NCBI RefSeq assembly: GCF_029542085.1
Contig: NZ_CP107036.1
Span: forward strand, 5,518,001 to 5,582,000
Length of the DNA: 64,000 bases
Reading direction: 5' to 3'
Source: Sphingobacterium sp. ML3W
Lineage (GTDB): Bacteria; Bacteroidota; Bacteroidia; Sphingobacteriales; Sphingobacteriaceae
This document shows positions 54,623-63,047 of this stretch, piece by piece. Each line of letters opens with the position of its first letter. The first letter of the stretch is position 1. A program made the translations under genes and the position numbers. The notes under the pieces were generated by a model that did not search any database, was not told the DNA's origin, and was given only the letters and a program-made list of their open reading frames with translations.

Positions 54623-55696
54623 TTATGCTATAATTAAAATTCTCCAAATGGCGGAAATAGCCATGCAAATAAAAGCTAAGGGGGTCAATACCTTCCAACA
54701 TAAGCTCATCAATTGATCTGCACGCAAACGGGGGAGGGTCCACCGAATCCACATTTGTATCCCCACAATGAATAATGATTTGGCCAAGGTCCAAAAGATT
54801 CCCCAGGCTAGGCCTGTTGTCCAATCTGCTAATCGTATTGCGCCAATATTTGGAAGCGGTGTATTCCAGCCACCTAGGAACAGGACTACGCCCAACATTG
54901 AGACCAAAAACATCATGGCATACTCAGCAAGGAAAATAAAGGCAAATTGTATCCCTCCATATTCCGTATGAAAACCACCAACCAATTCGGATTCCGCTTC
55001 TGGAATATCAAAGGGAGCTCGGTTACATTCGGCAAGTGTTGCGATAAAAAATATGATGTAGGTCACAATTAAATGTGGGGCTTGGAAAATATTCCAAGCG
55101 AAGAATCCACCAATCTCATTGACTTCCCAAAAACCTAAAAACTTGATGCTTCCGTTAGTCAGAATACCTTGACCAGTAGCAATTTCATTGAGGTTTAAGG
55201 TCTGTGTTAACATTACTACCGTGATCAGTGAGAGCCCGACAGGTATTTCATAAGATACCATTTGGGCAATTGCACGCATGGATCCAAGCAGTGAATATTT
55301 GTTGTTCGATCCCCAACCAGCCATCAGGATCCCCAATGCATCAATGGAGATAATAGCCATGATAAAGAATAATCCCGTGTGTGTATTGGCCGGGATAAAA
55401 TCTTTGGCCCAAGGAATAACTGCAAACCCTGTAAAGACTGCTACGAAAATAATAATTGGGGCAATTCTAAAGAGAATTTTATCGGCTAAAGAAGGGGTGA
55501 TTAATTCCTTTTGAAGCAATTTAAGGATATCGGCTATGGTCTGGAGACTACCATATTTTCCGGTTTCCATTGGTCCGAGACGATCTTGGACAAACCCGGC
55601 AATCTTACGTTCGGCATATACTGCAAATAAGGTAAATGCTGCTATAAAGGTAAAAATAGCAATGGGAACCAAGATATGTAGTATTGTATCTAACAA
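54623..55696 (-). CDS. nuoH: NADH-quinone oxidoreductase subunit H
   Basis: 357 residues with eight or nine transmembrane helices. Family motifs are RLGPMETGKYGSLQTIADIL and RAPFDIPEAESELVGGFHTEY, which line the quinone chamber. First gene of the nuoHIJKLMN run, with 315 bp between it and citrate synthase. Confidence 0.97.
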   Translation of the reverse strand: MLDTILHILVPIAIFTFIAAFTLFAVYAERKIAGFVQDRLGPMETGKYGSLQTIADILKLLQKELITPSLADKILFRIAPIIIFVAVFTGFAVIPWAKDFIPANTHTGLFFIMAIISIDALGILMAGWGSNNKYSLLGSMRAIAQMVSYEIPVGLSLITVVMLTQTLNLNEIATGQGILTNGSIKFLGFWEVNEIGGFFAWNIFQAPHLIVTYIIFFIATLAECNRAPFDIPEAESELVGGFHTEYGGIQFAFIFLAEYAMMFLVSMLGVVLFLGGWNTPLPNIGAIRLADWTTGLAWGIFWTLAKSLFIVGIQMWIRWTLPRLRADQLMSLCWKVLTPLAFICMAISAIWRILIIA

Positions 55697-56011
55697 GTCT
55701 TATTTATAATGATTTTTAATAAGCGTCCAATGAATACGCAAACTTAACGAAAAACAGGGAATTTCGATAGGGAAAAATTAAAATATACTTAACAAGTAGA
55801 TTATCGTGACATATTGGGGATATTAGTATTCAGATTTGAGTATTAAGATTTTGAGTGTGTAAGTGTCTGACTGATGATGTTTTCATAAATATAATACACT
55901 TTGTTATTATATAACGTGCTGTAAAATAGTGCTTTTTTGATAAGGTAATATAACCTTATCTCCACAAAAAAAGCATCCCTGGGGATGCTTTTTTTATGGA
56001 GATAAATCGAA
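55697..56011. other. Intergenic region between nuoH and gltA
   Basis: 315 bp with no credible gene. It contains two tandem hairpins: GATAAGGT/ACCTTATC (55939-55960) and the gltA terminator (55966-55995). The nuoH promoter should lie at 55700-55930 but no consensus pair was clear. No trace of nuoG or other nuo genes is visible. Confidence 0.5.
55966..55995 (-). terminator. Terminator of gltA
   Basis: AAAAAAAGCATCCC and GGGATGCTTTTTTT form a 14-bp perfect stem with T runs on both strands, 16 bp after the gltA stop codon. Confidence 0.9.
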
Positions 56012-57298
56012 TTAACGATTTGAGAACTCAACGTAATTACGTTCTGTATGTCCAACATATACTTGTCTTGGACGGCCGATAGGCTCTTTGTTTTCACGCA
56101 TTTCTTTCCATTGTGCGATCCATCCCGGAAGACGGCCCAAAGCAAATAATACAGTAAACATATCCGCTTTAAATCCTAAAGCACGATAAATGATACCTGA
56201 ATAGAAATCGACGTTTGGATAAAGTTTTCTGTCGATAAAGTATTGATCATTCAATGCTGCTGCTTCTAGTTTCTTAGCAATATCCAATACTGGGTCTTGA
56301 ACACCCAATTTTTCTAAAATATCGTCACATGCTTTTTTGATGATTTTAGCACGTGGATCGAAGTTTTTGTATACACGGTGACCGAATCCCATTAAACGGA
56401 ATGGATCATTTTTATCTTTTGCTTTTGCAAGGTATTTTTCTGCATCTCCACCATCATTTTTGATAGCTTCCAACATTTCGATTACTGCTTGATTGGCACC
56501 ACCATGTAAAGGACCCCATAGTGCATTGATACCTGAGGCAACAGAAGCATAAAGGTTAGCATTGGATGAGCCTACGATACGAACTGTTGATGTCGAACAG
56601 TTTTGTTCGTGGTCAGCATGTAAAATAAGCAATTTGTGCATAGCATCGATGACAACAGGATCGAATGTTTTTTCGTCATTAACTTCGCCGAATAGCATAT
56701 TCAAGAAGTTGTCAATGTAACCCAAGTTGTTTTTAGGGTAAACGACTGGATGACCTAAAGATTTCTTTTGAATCCACGAAACGATAGTAGGCATTTTAGC
56801 CAAAAGATTGATGATCGTTTGATCTTCTTCTTCTTCAGTTAAGTTTGGATTTAAAGATTCAGGGTAAAATGCAGATAATGCGCCCACTAAACAAGAAAGT
56901 TGGCCCATTGGGTGAGATTTGGATGGGAATCCAGCGAAGAAATTCTTCATATCTTCGTGGATCATCATTTGCTTTTTAATGTCAGCTCTGAATTTTTCCA
57001 ATACCTCTTTTTTCGGAAGCTCTCCGTAGATCAACAAATAAGCAACTTCTAAGAACGTAGATTTCTCAGCCAATTGCTCAATTGGATATCCTCTATATCT
57101 CAATATACCTGTTTCACCGTCAAGGAAAGTAATCGCACTTTTTGTTGCACCCGTATTTTTGTATCCTGGGTCTAACGTAATAAATCCGCTTAGATCTCTT
57201 AATTTTGAAATATCAACTGCTTTTTCATTTTCAGTACCGACAATAACCGGAAGGTCATAAGAAGTACCGTCTAAATTTATAGATGCTTTATCTGACAT
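56012..57298 (-). CDS. gltA: Citrate synthase
   Basis: 428 residues, the length of type II (hexameric) citrate synthases. Active-site segments are HADHEQNCSTSTVRIVGS, GPLHGGANQAVIEML and MGFGHRVYKNFDPRA with the catalytic His and Asp/Arg residues. It condenses acetyl-CoA and oxaloacetate to citrate. It is transcribed alone from a promoter at about 57341-57372, ending at a strong terminator. Confidence 0.98.
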   Translation of the reverse strand: MSDKASINLDGTSYDLPVIVGTENEKAVDISKLRDLSGFITLDPGYKNTGATKSAITFLDGETGILRYRGYPIEQLAEKSTFLEVAYLLIYGELPKKEVLEKFRADIKKQMMIHEDMKNFFAGFPSKSHPMGQLSCLVGALSAFYPESLNPNLTEEEEDQTIINLLAKMPTIVSWIQKKSLGHPVVYPKNNLGYIDNFLNMLFGEVNDEKTFDPVVIDAMHKLLILHADHEQNCSTSTVRIVGSSNANLYASVASGINALWGPLHGGANQAVIEMLEAIKNDGGDAEKYLAKAKDKNDPFRLMGFGHRVYKNFDPRAKIIKKACDDILEKLGVQDPVLDIAKKLEAAALNDQYFIDRKLYPNVDFYSGIIYRALGFKADMFTVLFALGRLPGWIAQWKEMRENKEPIGRPRQVYVGHTERNYVEFSNR

Positions 57299-57340
57299 GT
57301 TTATATGTTATCTTATATCTGATTTTGTATGCTAATCTCA

Positions 57341-57372
57341 CAAATTTAACTATTTGATATTTAAAACTGAAA
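57341..57372 (-). promoter_or_regulatory. Bacteroidota-type promoter of gltA
   Basis: Reading the minus strand, TTTC (57372-57369), 20 nt, then TAAATTTG (57348-57341), a perfect TAnnTTTG box. The start codon follows about 43 bp later. Confidence 0.55.
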
Positions 57373-57387
57373 GTTCTTTTGGAATTT

Positions 57388-57409
57388 AAATGACATCATT
57401 GCGTCATTT
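57388..57409. promoter_or_regulatory. Inverted repeat upstream of the gltA promoter
   Basis: AAATGAC and GTCATTT separated by 8 nt, 16 bp upstream of the -33 box, a position that suits an activator or repressor site. No regulator is known. Confidence 0.3.
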
Positions 57410-57419
57410 TGGATAATAT

Positions 57420-57458
57420 TGAATAACTATTTACTCAAATAAGCAAATAGTTTATTCA
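57420..57458 (-). terminator. Long AT-rich hairpin after the small membrane protein gene
   Basis: TGAATAA-CTATTT pairs with AAATAG-TTTATTCA (13-14 bp with one bulged base) around a 12-nt loop. It lies 30 bp past the stop at 57490 and may end the zinc-ribbon/SPFH transcript; a clear U-tract is missing. Confidence 0.45.
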
Positions 57459-57489
57459 AATTTAACACTATCTTATTATACCTAAAACG

Positions 57490-57735
57490 TTAATCTATTT
57501 TTCGCTGGGCGACTTTGCCTTTATCCTCATATTTCCCGTTTTTGCCCGAACCAAAAAAAGGTAGGATAACGAAGCATACCAAAATAATAGATGTAAGGGT
57601 AAGAATACCTGTTGTCCATAGGATCTTGCTGAAATTTTCAGCATCCAGGAAATGGATACCCCAGAGCCCCAAGAGAAAATAGGTGGCCACAAATAGGATA
57701 ACCAAGGTGAATAATATACCAAAGATGTATTTCAT
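57490..57735 (-). CDS. Small two-helix membrane protein, unknown function
   Basis: 81 residues with two transmembrane helices (about 3-27 and 38-63) and a basic cytoplasmic tail ending KGKVAQRKID. No family recognised. It starts 6 bp after the SPFH gene ends, with the same direction, so it belongs to that operon and probably assembles with those proteins. Confidence 0.75.
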   Translation of the reverse strand: MKYIFGILFTLVILFVATYFLLGLWGIHFLDAENFSKILWTTGILTLTSIILVCFVILPFFGSGKNGKYEDKGKVAQRKID

Positions 57736-57741
57736 AATGGG

Positions 57742-58749
57742 TTATATTTTGTTGAGAATCTGTTTTTTGAGTGTGTCGAATTCGTCCTGTGTGATGATAT
57801 TTTCACGTAGCAGTAATTGCAGTTTTTGCAGTTTTTCTACAAAATCACCTTCTTCTTGTATATTGTCTCTGATCTCTTCTTTTTGAAGATCAAATTGCTT
57901 ACCCAGCTCCATGCCGACACCAAGTTGTGCACCAATGCCGGCCAGTCCACCTTCATTTTTAGCTGCATCCCGAAGCGCGCGCAATTTTTCCAATTCTACA
58001 TAGCTCAACCCCGCTTGTTGTGCGGCCTGATTTTGCGTTGTCAAATCTGCAATTTCACCAATTCTACGTTGTGTGTTCGCATCAAACTGGGTTCCTAATA
58101 TTTTAAAATCTGTAATTTCTAATCCGAGATCTTTAAAATCCTGTTCGACAGCCGCTTTTATGTCAATAGACAAAACAGGGAGTTGGCTATCGATTTCATT
58201 ATAACCCAATTTCTTCTGGGCAATCTGCGCGACAATCTGTTGCGGAATCCGATTGTTGATAACATCCTGAATCGCCGCTGTGCTGACTGTGTTTTGATTG
58301 GCAACGATGTTTTTATAGAAATGTACTGGTTCTTTAATGATGTAAGAAAAAGTACCATTCAAGCCTATTTCCACCGGAAGATTATATTGTGGGTCAATGT
58401 ATTTTATTGGATTTCCTGTTCCCCAAGATTGATTGACAATAGCTGCAGTACGAAAGAAGTAAATATACAGCTTGTGTTCAGACTCGAAATTTTGTCTCAA
58501 CCTTGCCAGGGTTGTAAAGAAAGGGTGATTATCCGTTTTTAAATTATAGGTACCTGCTTCTGTGAGTAGGCTTTCACCTTTCCCCTCATAGACAAGGATA
58601 CAGCCCTGCCCTGGAGCAAGAATAAGTTTACTGGAATTTTTAATTTCATTTCTTTCAGAAGGAAATTTATACCATAATACACGGGGGTCTTGATTTTTCC
58701 ACTCAATGACCTCTGATAGTTGGTTGTTAAAAAGATTGAATAGTCCCAT
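57742..58749 (-). CDS. SPFH-domain protein with C-terminal SHOCT-like motif (YdjI/virion-core-like)
   Basis: 335 residues. The N-terminus (MGLFNLFNNQLSEVIEWKNQ) and the following LILAPGQGCILVYEG match the SPFH 'virion core protein' branch typified by Bacillus YdjI. There is no signal or membrane helix, so it is a peripheral scaffold. A coiled-coil-like stretch (about 225-300) leads to a short C-terminal SHOCT-type helical pair (LLRENIITQDEFDTLKKQIL). Such proteins gather on membranes with zinc-ribbon partners, and here one is encoded 5 bp upstream. Confidence 0.85.
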   Translation of the reverse strand: MGLFNLFNNQLSEVIEWKNQDPRVLWYKFPSERNEIKNSSKLILAPGQGCILVYEGKGESLLTEAGTYNLKTDNHPFFTTLARLRQNFESEHKLYIYFFRTAAIVNQSWGTGNPIKYIDPQYNLPVEIGLNGTFSYIIKEPVHFYKNIVANQNTVSTAAIQDVINNRIPQQIVAQIAQKKLGYNEIDSQLPVLSIDIKAAVEQDFKDLGLEITDFKILGTQFDANTQRRIGEIADLTTQNQAAQQAGLSYVELEKLRALRDAAKNEGGLAGIGAQLGVGMELGKQFDLQKEEIRDNIQEEGDFVEKLQKLQLLLRENIITQDEFDTLKKQILNKI

Positions 58750-58754
58750 AATAT

Positions 58755-60125
58755 TTAATTTAATGAGTCGAATTTGGGATTATACCCTTCGAATTTATTG
58801 ATTTGTTTTCCGCTATTATCAAAATAATAATAGTCGCTTGAACCTTTGACAATAAAACCATCTTTGAGCAGGGAGCCATTTCCATAAATGGATTTAAGTT
58901 CTGTGCTGACTGTTTTCTGTATAGCACCAGTCGCAATATCCAATAGTTGGATTTGCAGAGGATCGTCTTCCGCTGGTGTTGGTTTGTATGCAATTAAAAG
59001 CGTTTTGTCATTCTGAGCAATCACGACAGGTTCAAAATAGAGTCTTCCCGGTGTGAAATCTTTAAAACTAATCAGACGTGCACCTTTAAATTGCCATGGA
59101 TTGATCAGTACCTTTTTGTAGGGATCGCGGTCGGTAAAAATGCCTGATCCGCCATAATCTTTATCCCAGGAAAAGCGTGGACTATCTTTGGGAAATCCAT
59201 ATTGATACTGGTAACTGTATTGAATTAACTGAATTTTTTCCTCGGGGTAATAGCTGGATTTACTTGAAAAAGTGAACTCCGTTTTTGTTGTCGGATTGGG
59301 AAGTTTTTTCCTTCTTTCATCGTAAAGTTGCTTATCCGGTATAGATTTATTGATTAAAGGGTAATAGGCAAGATTTTGCCCTTCATTATTTATAATTTGA
59401 TAGGCAGATCCATAATCTTCGTATTTAAATTCAACTTTGGCAATACCGGTGCTGAGTGACGGTGCATCTTTGACATAATTTTCAAGGACACTTTTGTAGG
59501 TTAGGCTATTTCTGTCCAATTGATAGATATACTTAGATTTGACGATGATGTACAGGTTTTGGTCTTCAAATACCTGTAATTTAACGTCGCTACTCGATAA
59601 TTCGACGGGAGTATCCATCAATTGTTTTATCCATTCCTTTTTGCCCGTTTTGGGATCAAATAACCCGAGATACACTTTATTGTCTTTGCCTTCGTCAAAT
59701 CTTGCTTTTGAATTCCGGATATTGCCCACCACGACAATGTGGGGGATATTGTTTTTATCCAAAAATAATTCGTTTGAGGCATAATTCCATTCCAGGGTAA
59801 TTGCTTCATCTTTTTTGTCGGCAGTATTGGAGGAACTATAGGTCGAATAATTCGGTTCAGGTTTTTTGGAGAAAATGGCACTTAAGGCTCCGATTAAAAA
59901 CATGAGCGCAATAAAGCCTACAACAGCAAATAATACGATACGTATTGGTTTATACTGATCCGGGTTGTTGCGTGGATAGTTATAATTGTGATTGATATTG
60001 ATATCGTCGCTATCTAAGAAAAACTCCGTTCCACAACTGTCACATTTGTAATAGTCGGGGCGTATTGTGCTGACTTTTATGCTGCCACAATGGGGACATT
60101 TGATCGCTTTGATACTTTTGGCCAT
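58755..60125 (-). CDS. Zinc-ribbon membrane protein with large extracytoplasmic domain
   Basis: 456 residues. An N-terminal zinc ribbon has Cys10, Cys13, Cys28 and Cys31 (CPHC...CDSC), then a single transmembrane helix at about 62-85, then roughly 370 residues of beta-rich sequence with repeated aspartate-aromatic strands (such as VYLGLFDPKTGKKEW) resembling a PQQ/WD-type propeller. The topology would put the ribbon in the cytoplasm and the propeller outside. It begins the operon with the SPFH and small membrane proteins. Function unknown. Confidence 0.8.
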   Translation of the reverse strand: MAKSIKAIKCPHCGSIKVSTIRPDYYKCDSCGTEFFLDSDDININHNYNYPRNNPDQYKPIRIVLFAVVGFIALMFLIGALSAIFSKKPEPNYSTYSSSNTADKKDEAITLEWNYASNELFLDKNNIPHIVVVGNIRNSKARFDEGKDNKVYLGLFDPKTGKKEWIKQLMDTPVELSSSDVKLQVFEDQNLYIIVKSKYIYQLDRNSLTYKSVLENYVKDAPSLSTGIAKVEFKYEDYGSAYQIINNEGQNLAYYPLINKSIPDKQLYDERRKKLPNPTTKTEFTFSSKSSYYPEEKIQLIQYSYQYQYGFPKDSPRFSWDKDYGGSGIFTDRDPYKKVLINPWQFKGARLISFKDFTPGRLYFEPVVIAQNDKTLLIAYKPTPAEDDPLQIQLLDIATGAIQKTVSTELKSIYGNGSLLKDGFIVKGSSDYYYFDNSGKQINKFEGYNPKFDSLN

Positions 60126-60379
60126 TTATCTTATTGTATTTGTTTTGAATTACCGCTGTTTAAGATTTCATATCTACCAAGATGGAATTCATGTGTTGGA
60201 AGAAATGATCTACAGATGAAAGTTATAAATAAAAAATAAGGAATAGCAAATTTTCGGCCAGTCAACTTATATTCGATGGGACTGATTTTAAATACGTCGA
60301 GAAATGATACCGATTGTAATGTTACAAAGAATATTTGGCCTATGACCCGCTTAGATGGGTTACATGATAAATAAAAATA

Positions 60380-60387
60380 TATTTTTG
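60380..60387 (+). promoter_or_regulatory. -7-type promoter element before blaI
   Basis: TATTTTTG fits TAnnTTTG exactly. The matching -33 region lacks a clear TTTG, so this is a partial promoter match. The palindromic operator begins 6 bp later, where RNA polymerase would start. Confidence 0.4.
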
Positions 60388-60392
60388 ATGTT

Positions 60393-60407
60393 TACGAATT
60401 ATTCGTA
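60393..60407. promoter_or_regulatory. Candidate BlaI operator (TACGAAT-T-ATTCGTA)
   Basis: A perfect 7-bp inverted repeat with one central base, 34 bp before the blaI start. BlaI/MecI repressors bind dyads with TAC/GTA outer ends, so autorepression of the blaI-M56 operon is likely. Confidence 0.6.
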
Positions 60408-60441
60408 GATTAGTGAAAGAATAGTAAAGAAAGATTAAGAC

Positions 60442-60804
60442 ATGGAAAAGTTAACAGCACAAGAAGAGCAAGCGATGCAATCTATCTGGAGCCTAAATGG
60501 AGGTTTTATTAAAGAGATTTTGGATAATGTCAAGGGGGAGAAAATGCCTTACACGACATTGGCCTCAACAGTAAAGAATCTGGAGCGTAAGGACTTTGTG
60601 AAAGCTGTGCGTTATGCTAATGCAAAACGTTATGAGCCTATGGTCAGTGAGCAGGATTATAAAGCCAAGTTTATGAATTCTTTTGTGGGTGATTATTTCA
60701 AGAATTCATATAAAGAGATGGTCTCATTTTTTGTGAAAGAAGAAAAACTGACTGCTGATGAGTTAAAGGAGATCATGGATATGATTAAAAATAACAAATC
60801 TTAA
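60442..60804 (+). CDS. BlaI/MecI/CopY-family transcriptional repressor
   Basis: 120 residues. Winged helix at the N-terminus (LTAQEEQAMQSIWSL, GEKMPYTTLASTVKNLERKDFV), a wing with AVRYANAKRYEPMV, and a C-terminal dimerisation and cleavage region. In BlaI/MecI systems an M56 protease removes the repressor by proteolysis. The M56 gene starts 4 bp after this one, and a palindrome lies in its own promoter. Confidence 0.93.
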   Translation: MEKLTAQEEQAMQSIWSLNGGFIKEILDNVKGEKMPYTTLASTVKNLERKDFVKAVRYANAKRYEPMVSEQDYKAKFMNSFVGDYFKNSYKEMVSFFVKEEKLTADELKEIMDMIKNNKS

Positions 60805-60808
60805 TACG

Positions 60809-62983
60809 ATGGAAAATCTGCTGACCTATATCATTCAAGTCAATCTGCTGTTGAGTATAATCTATTTGGGTTATGTTGGGCTATTGAAAGGCTTAACCTT
60901 CTACTCATTGAATAGAGCTTACTTTTTAATAGGTGGATTATTTGCTTTTATATATCCGTTTTTGGATTTAAAATCGCTGTTTGTAAGACGTGGATTGGAC
61001 ATGGGGCTGGTGGGTGAGCAGATTTCATTTTATATTGAGGATCAGGAGGTGCAGGAAAAGCTTACATTGGCAGGATTGGTGGAGATGGTTTTTATTTTAG
61101 GAGCAGTGTTGTTATTGTTGAAGTTTCTATTTCAGTTATTGAGCTTATTGAGGATTCATTTTCATTCCACTGCGGATCAATGGAAAACATATTTTTTTCG
61201 GAATGTATTTATTCCTATTGTTCCTTTTTCGTTTTTAAATAAAATTTATGTCAATAAAGGGCAGCATGTGGATGCTGAACTGAAAGATATTTTTAAGCAT
61301 GAGGATATTCATGTGAAAGGCCTTCACAGTTTGGATATTTTATTGTTTGAAATGATATTGGTGTGTTGTTGGTACAATCCTTTCGTCTGGTTCATGCGCA
61401 GGGCCATTCGCCAAAATTTGGAGTTTCTGACTGATCAACAGGTGCTCAATAAAGGAATTGACAAACAGACGTACCAATATAGCCTGTTGAATGTGTCCAA
61501 AAAGGGCACTTCAATCGGGTTGAGCAATCAATTTAATTTTAAACTATTAAAACGTCGCATTATGATGATGAATAAGAAAAGGTCATCCAAGATAGAACTG
61601 AGTAAATATGCCTTCCTATTGCCTATATTCTTACTAACGGGTGCAGCATTTACTGTAAGCAAAGCGGAGGTAAGCATAGAGGGAGTTGTTGAAAAGGCCA
61701 ATGAAACTACGCTTCTTAAATTGGAGGATCAACAGCGTGATTCCACGTTGTCAGTGAAGATGGTTGGCGAAGCAGGAAAGTTATTGAAAGAAGCCCTTGG
61801 ATCGAATGAGATTAAGATTGATACCCTTCCTAGGGTAAAAGTTAACCAAGCCAGCGATTTTAAAAAAATCAGCAGATCGGATATCGATTTTTCTAAAGAT
61901 CTGAAGTACTTTATTGACAATAAGCTCATTTCTAAAGCAGAATTTTTGGCTTACCCTGAGAGAAAGCTAGCAAAATATTGGTTTTCTAATGATAATAACC
62001 TAATTAAATATAAAACCAAACTAGCGATAGATATCTCTGGAGGCGCAATTTTAGCCAGTTCAGTTGAGATGCAACAAAAACAAGATATCGCGCACACAAA
62101 AATGCGGTATTTTGTCGACGGTGTTCTTCAAAATCCAGGCTTTAATGTAAATGATTTTGATCCAAACTCAATTGCGTCAATGACGGTGTTAGAAGGGCCA
62201 TCTGCGCTCCAATATGGGGATGTTGGGAAAAACGGTGTGGTTTTGTTGAAAATGAAACCTGAGCACAGGGACGAAATTAGAAAAAAAGGAAATACAATTG
62301 CTATTCGAATGAGCGGTACTACAGATAGTGTCCTGTACGTGATTGATGGTCAAAAGGAAAAAAGCACTGTTTTGAAGAGTTTAAAGCCGGAAGCCATCGA
62401 AAGTATAACTGTGTTAAAGGATGAGTCTGCTAAACTAAAATACGGTGAAGAGGGGAGTAGTGGTGTCATTGAAGTCATTACGAAAGAATGGACGAAGGAG
62501 CATCCGGATAAAATGCATAAGCCCGCCCAAGCGTCTGGACCGGAAACGGTAGTGGGATATAAAAAGGAGGATAAGGGGAGTGCTGATAGGCAATCAAATT
62601 TAACGAAAACTATTGGTGGATATTTCGGGCTCACCATGAAAGGTGATTCCAATGGGGGTGGCAAACAAACTTTGGGTAATTTGGTTCAAGGGCCAGGTCT
62701 GAATAAGAAAAATCCCCTTATTGTTTTGGATGGTGAAGTTGTAGGGAAATCTTTGCAAATAAGTAAAATAAATCCAAATGATATTGAGTCTGTTATGGTC
62801 TTAAAAGGTGAAAATGCCAACGCAATTTATGGTACAGCTGCAAATGACGGCGTTCTTATCATAACAACGAAGGTGAAAGCCGGGCAAAACGAAAAATCTT
62901 TGGACAACAAGATAAAGAAGACAATTAAGACCGAGCTTGATGCCGAAAGAAGACGTGCAGAAGCTGCTCGTAACAACGGGTAG
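60809..62983 (+). CDS. M56-family (BlaR1-like) membrane protease with TonB-plug-like repeats
   Basis: 724 residues. Three N-terminal membrane helices surround the M56 zinc protease site HEDIH (164-168), with WYNPFVWFMRRAIRQNLEF following, and a fourth helix at about 268-286. The periplasmic part has no penicillin-binding domain. Instead it shows three segments like the TonB-receptor plug, at about 434-482, 508-558 and 636-690 (for example YVIDGQKEKS...SITVLKDES...GVIEVITK and LIVLDGEVV...SVMVLKGENANAIYG). The C-terminus is a charged helix. A sensor of an envelope signal, not necessarily of beta-lactams. Confidence 0.9.
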   Translation: MENLLTYIIQVNLLLSIIYLGYVGLLKGLTFYSLNRAYFLIGGLFAFIYPFLDLKSLFVRRGLDMGLVGEQISFYIEDQEVQEKLTLAGLVEMVFILGAVLLLLKFLFQLLSLLRIHFHSTADQWKTYFFRNVFIPIVPFSFLNKIYVNKGQHVDAELKDIFKHEDIHVKGLHSLDILLFEMILVCCWYNPFVWFMRRAIRQNLEFLTDQQVLNKGIDKQTYQYSLLNVSKKGTSIGLSNQFNFKLLKRRIMMMNKKRSSKIELSKYAFLLPIFLLTGAAFTVSKAEVSIEGVVEKANETTLLKLEDQQRDSTLSVKMVGEAGKLLKEALGSNEIKIDTLPRVKVNQASDFKKISRSDIDFSKDLKYFIDNKLISKAEFLAYPERKLAKYWFSNDNNLIKYKTKLAIDISGGAILASSVEMQQKQDIAHTKMRYFVDGVLQNPGFNVNDFDPNSIASMTVLEGPSALQYGDVGKNGVVLLKMKPEHRDEIRKKGNTIAIRMSGTTDSVLYVIDGQKEKSTVLKSLKPEAIESITVLKDESAKLKYGEEGSSGVIEVITKEWTKEHPDKMHKPAQASGPETVVGYKKEDKGSADRQSNLTKTIGGYFGLTMKGDSNGGGKQTLGNLVQGPGLNKKNPLIVLDGEVVGKSLQISKINPNDIESVMVLKGENANAIYGTAANDGVLIITTKVKAGQNEKSLDNKIKKTIKTELDAERRRAEAARNNG

Positions 62984-63003
62984 TAGCCATGGTGCGCTGT
63001 AGG

Positions 63004-63047
63004 GAATACAAAATAAAAGGGACTGCGGTCCCTTTTATTTTGTATTC
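63004..63047. terminator. Bidirectional terminator between the M56 gene and pth
   Basis: A 20-bp perfect inverted repeat (GAATACAAAATAAAAGGGAC, 4-nt loop, complement) overlaps the 3' end of pth on one side and follows the M56 stop on the other. Confidence 0.88.

Larger units (their letters stand above)
60126..60441. other. Divergent intergenic region between zinc-ribbon gene and blaI
   Basis: 316 bp without a gene. It holds the blaI promoter element and a 15-bp palindrome close to the blaI start (listed separately). No consensus promoter was clear for the leftward operon. Confidence 0.5.

Noticed and set aside
58183-58542. 119-codon plus-strand ORF antisense to the SPFH gene
   Set aside because: No protein-like composition or upstream ribosome site; a shadow of the SPFH frame.
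60442-62983. Beta-lactam resistance operon
   Set aside because: Only the repressor and M56 protease are present; there is no beta-lactamase gene nearby and no penicillin-binding domain in the protease.
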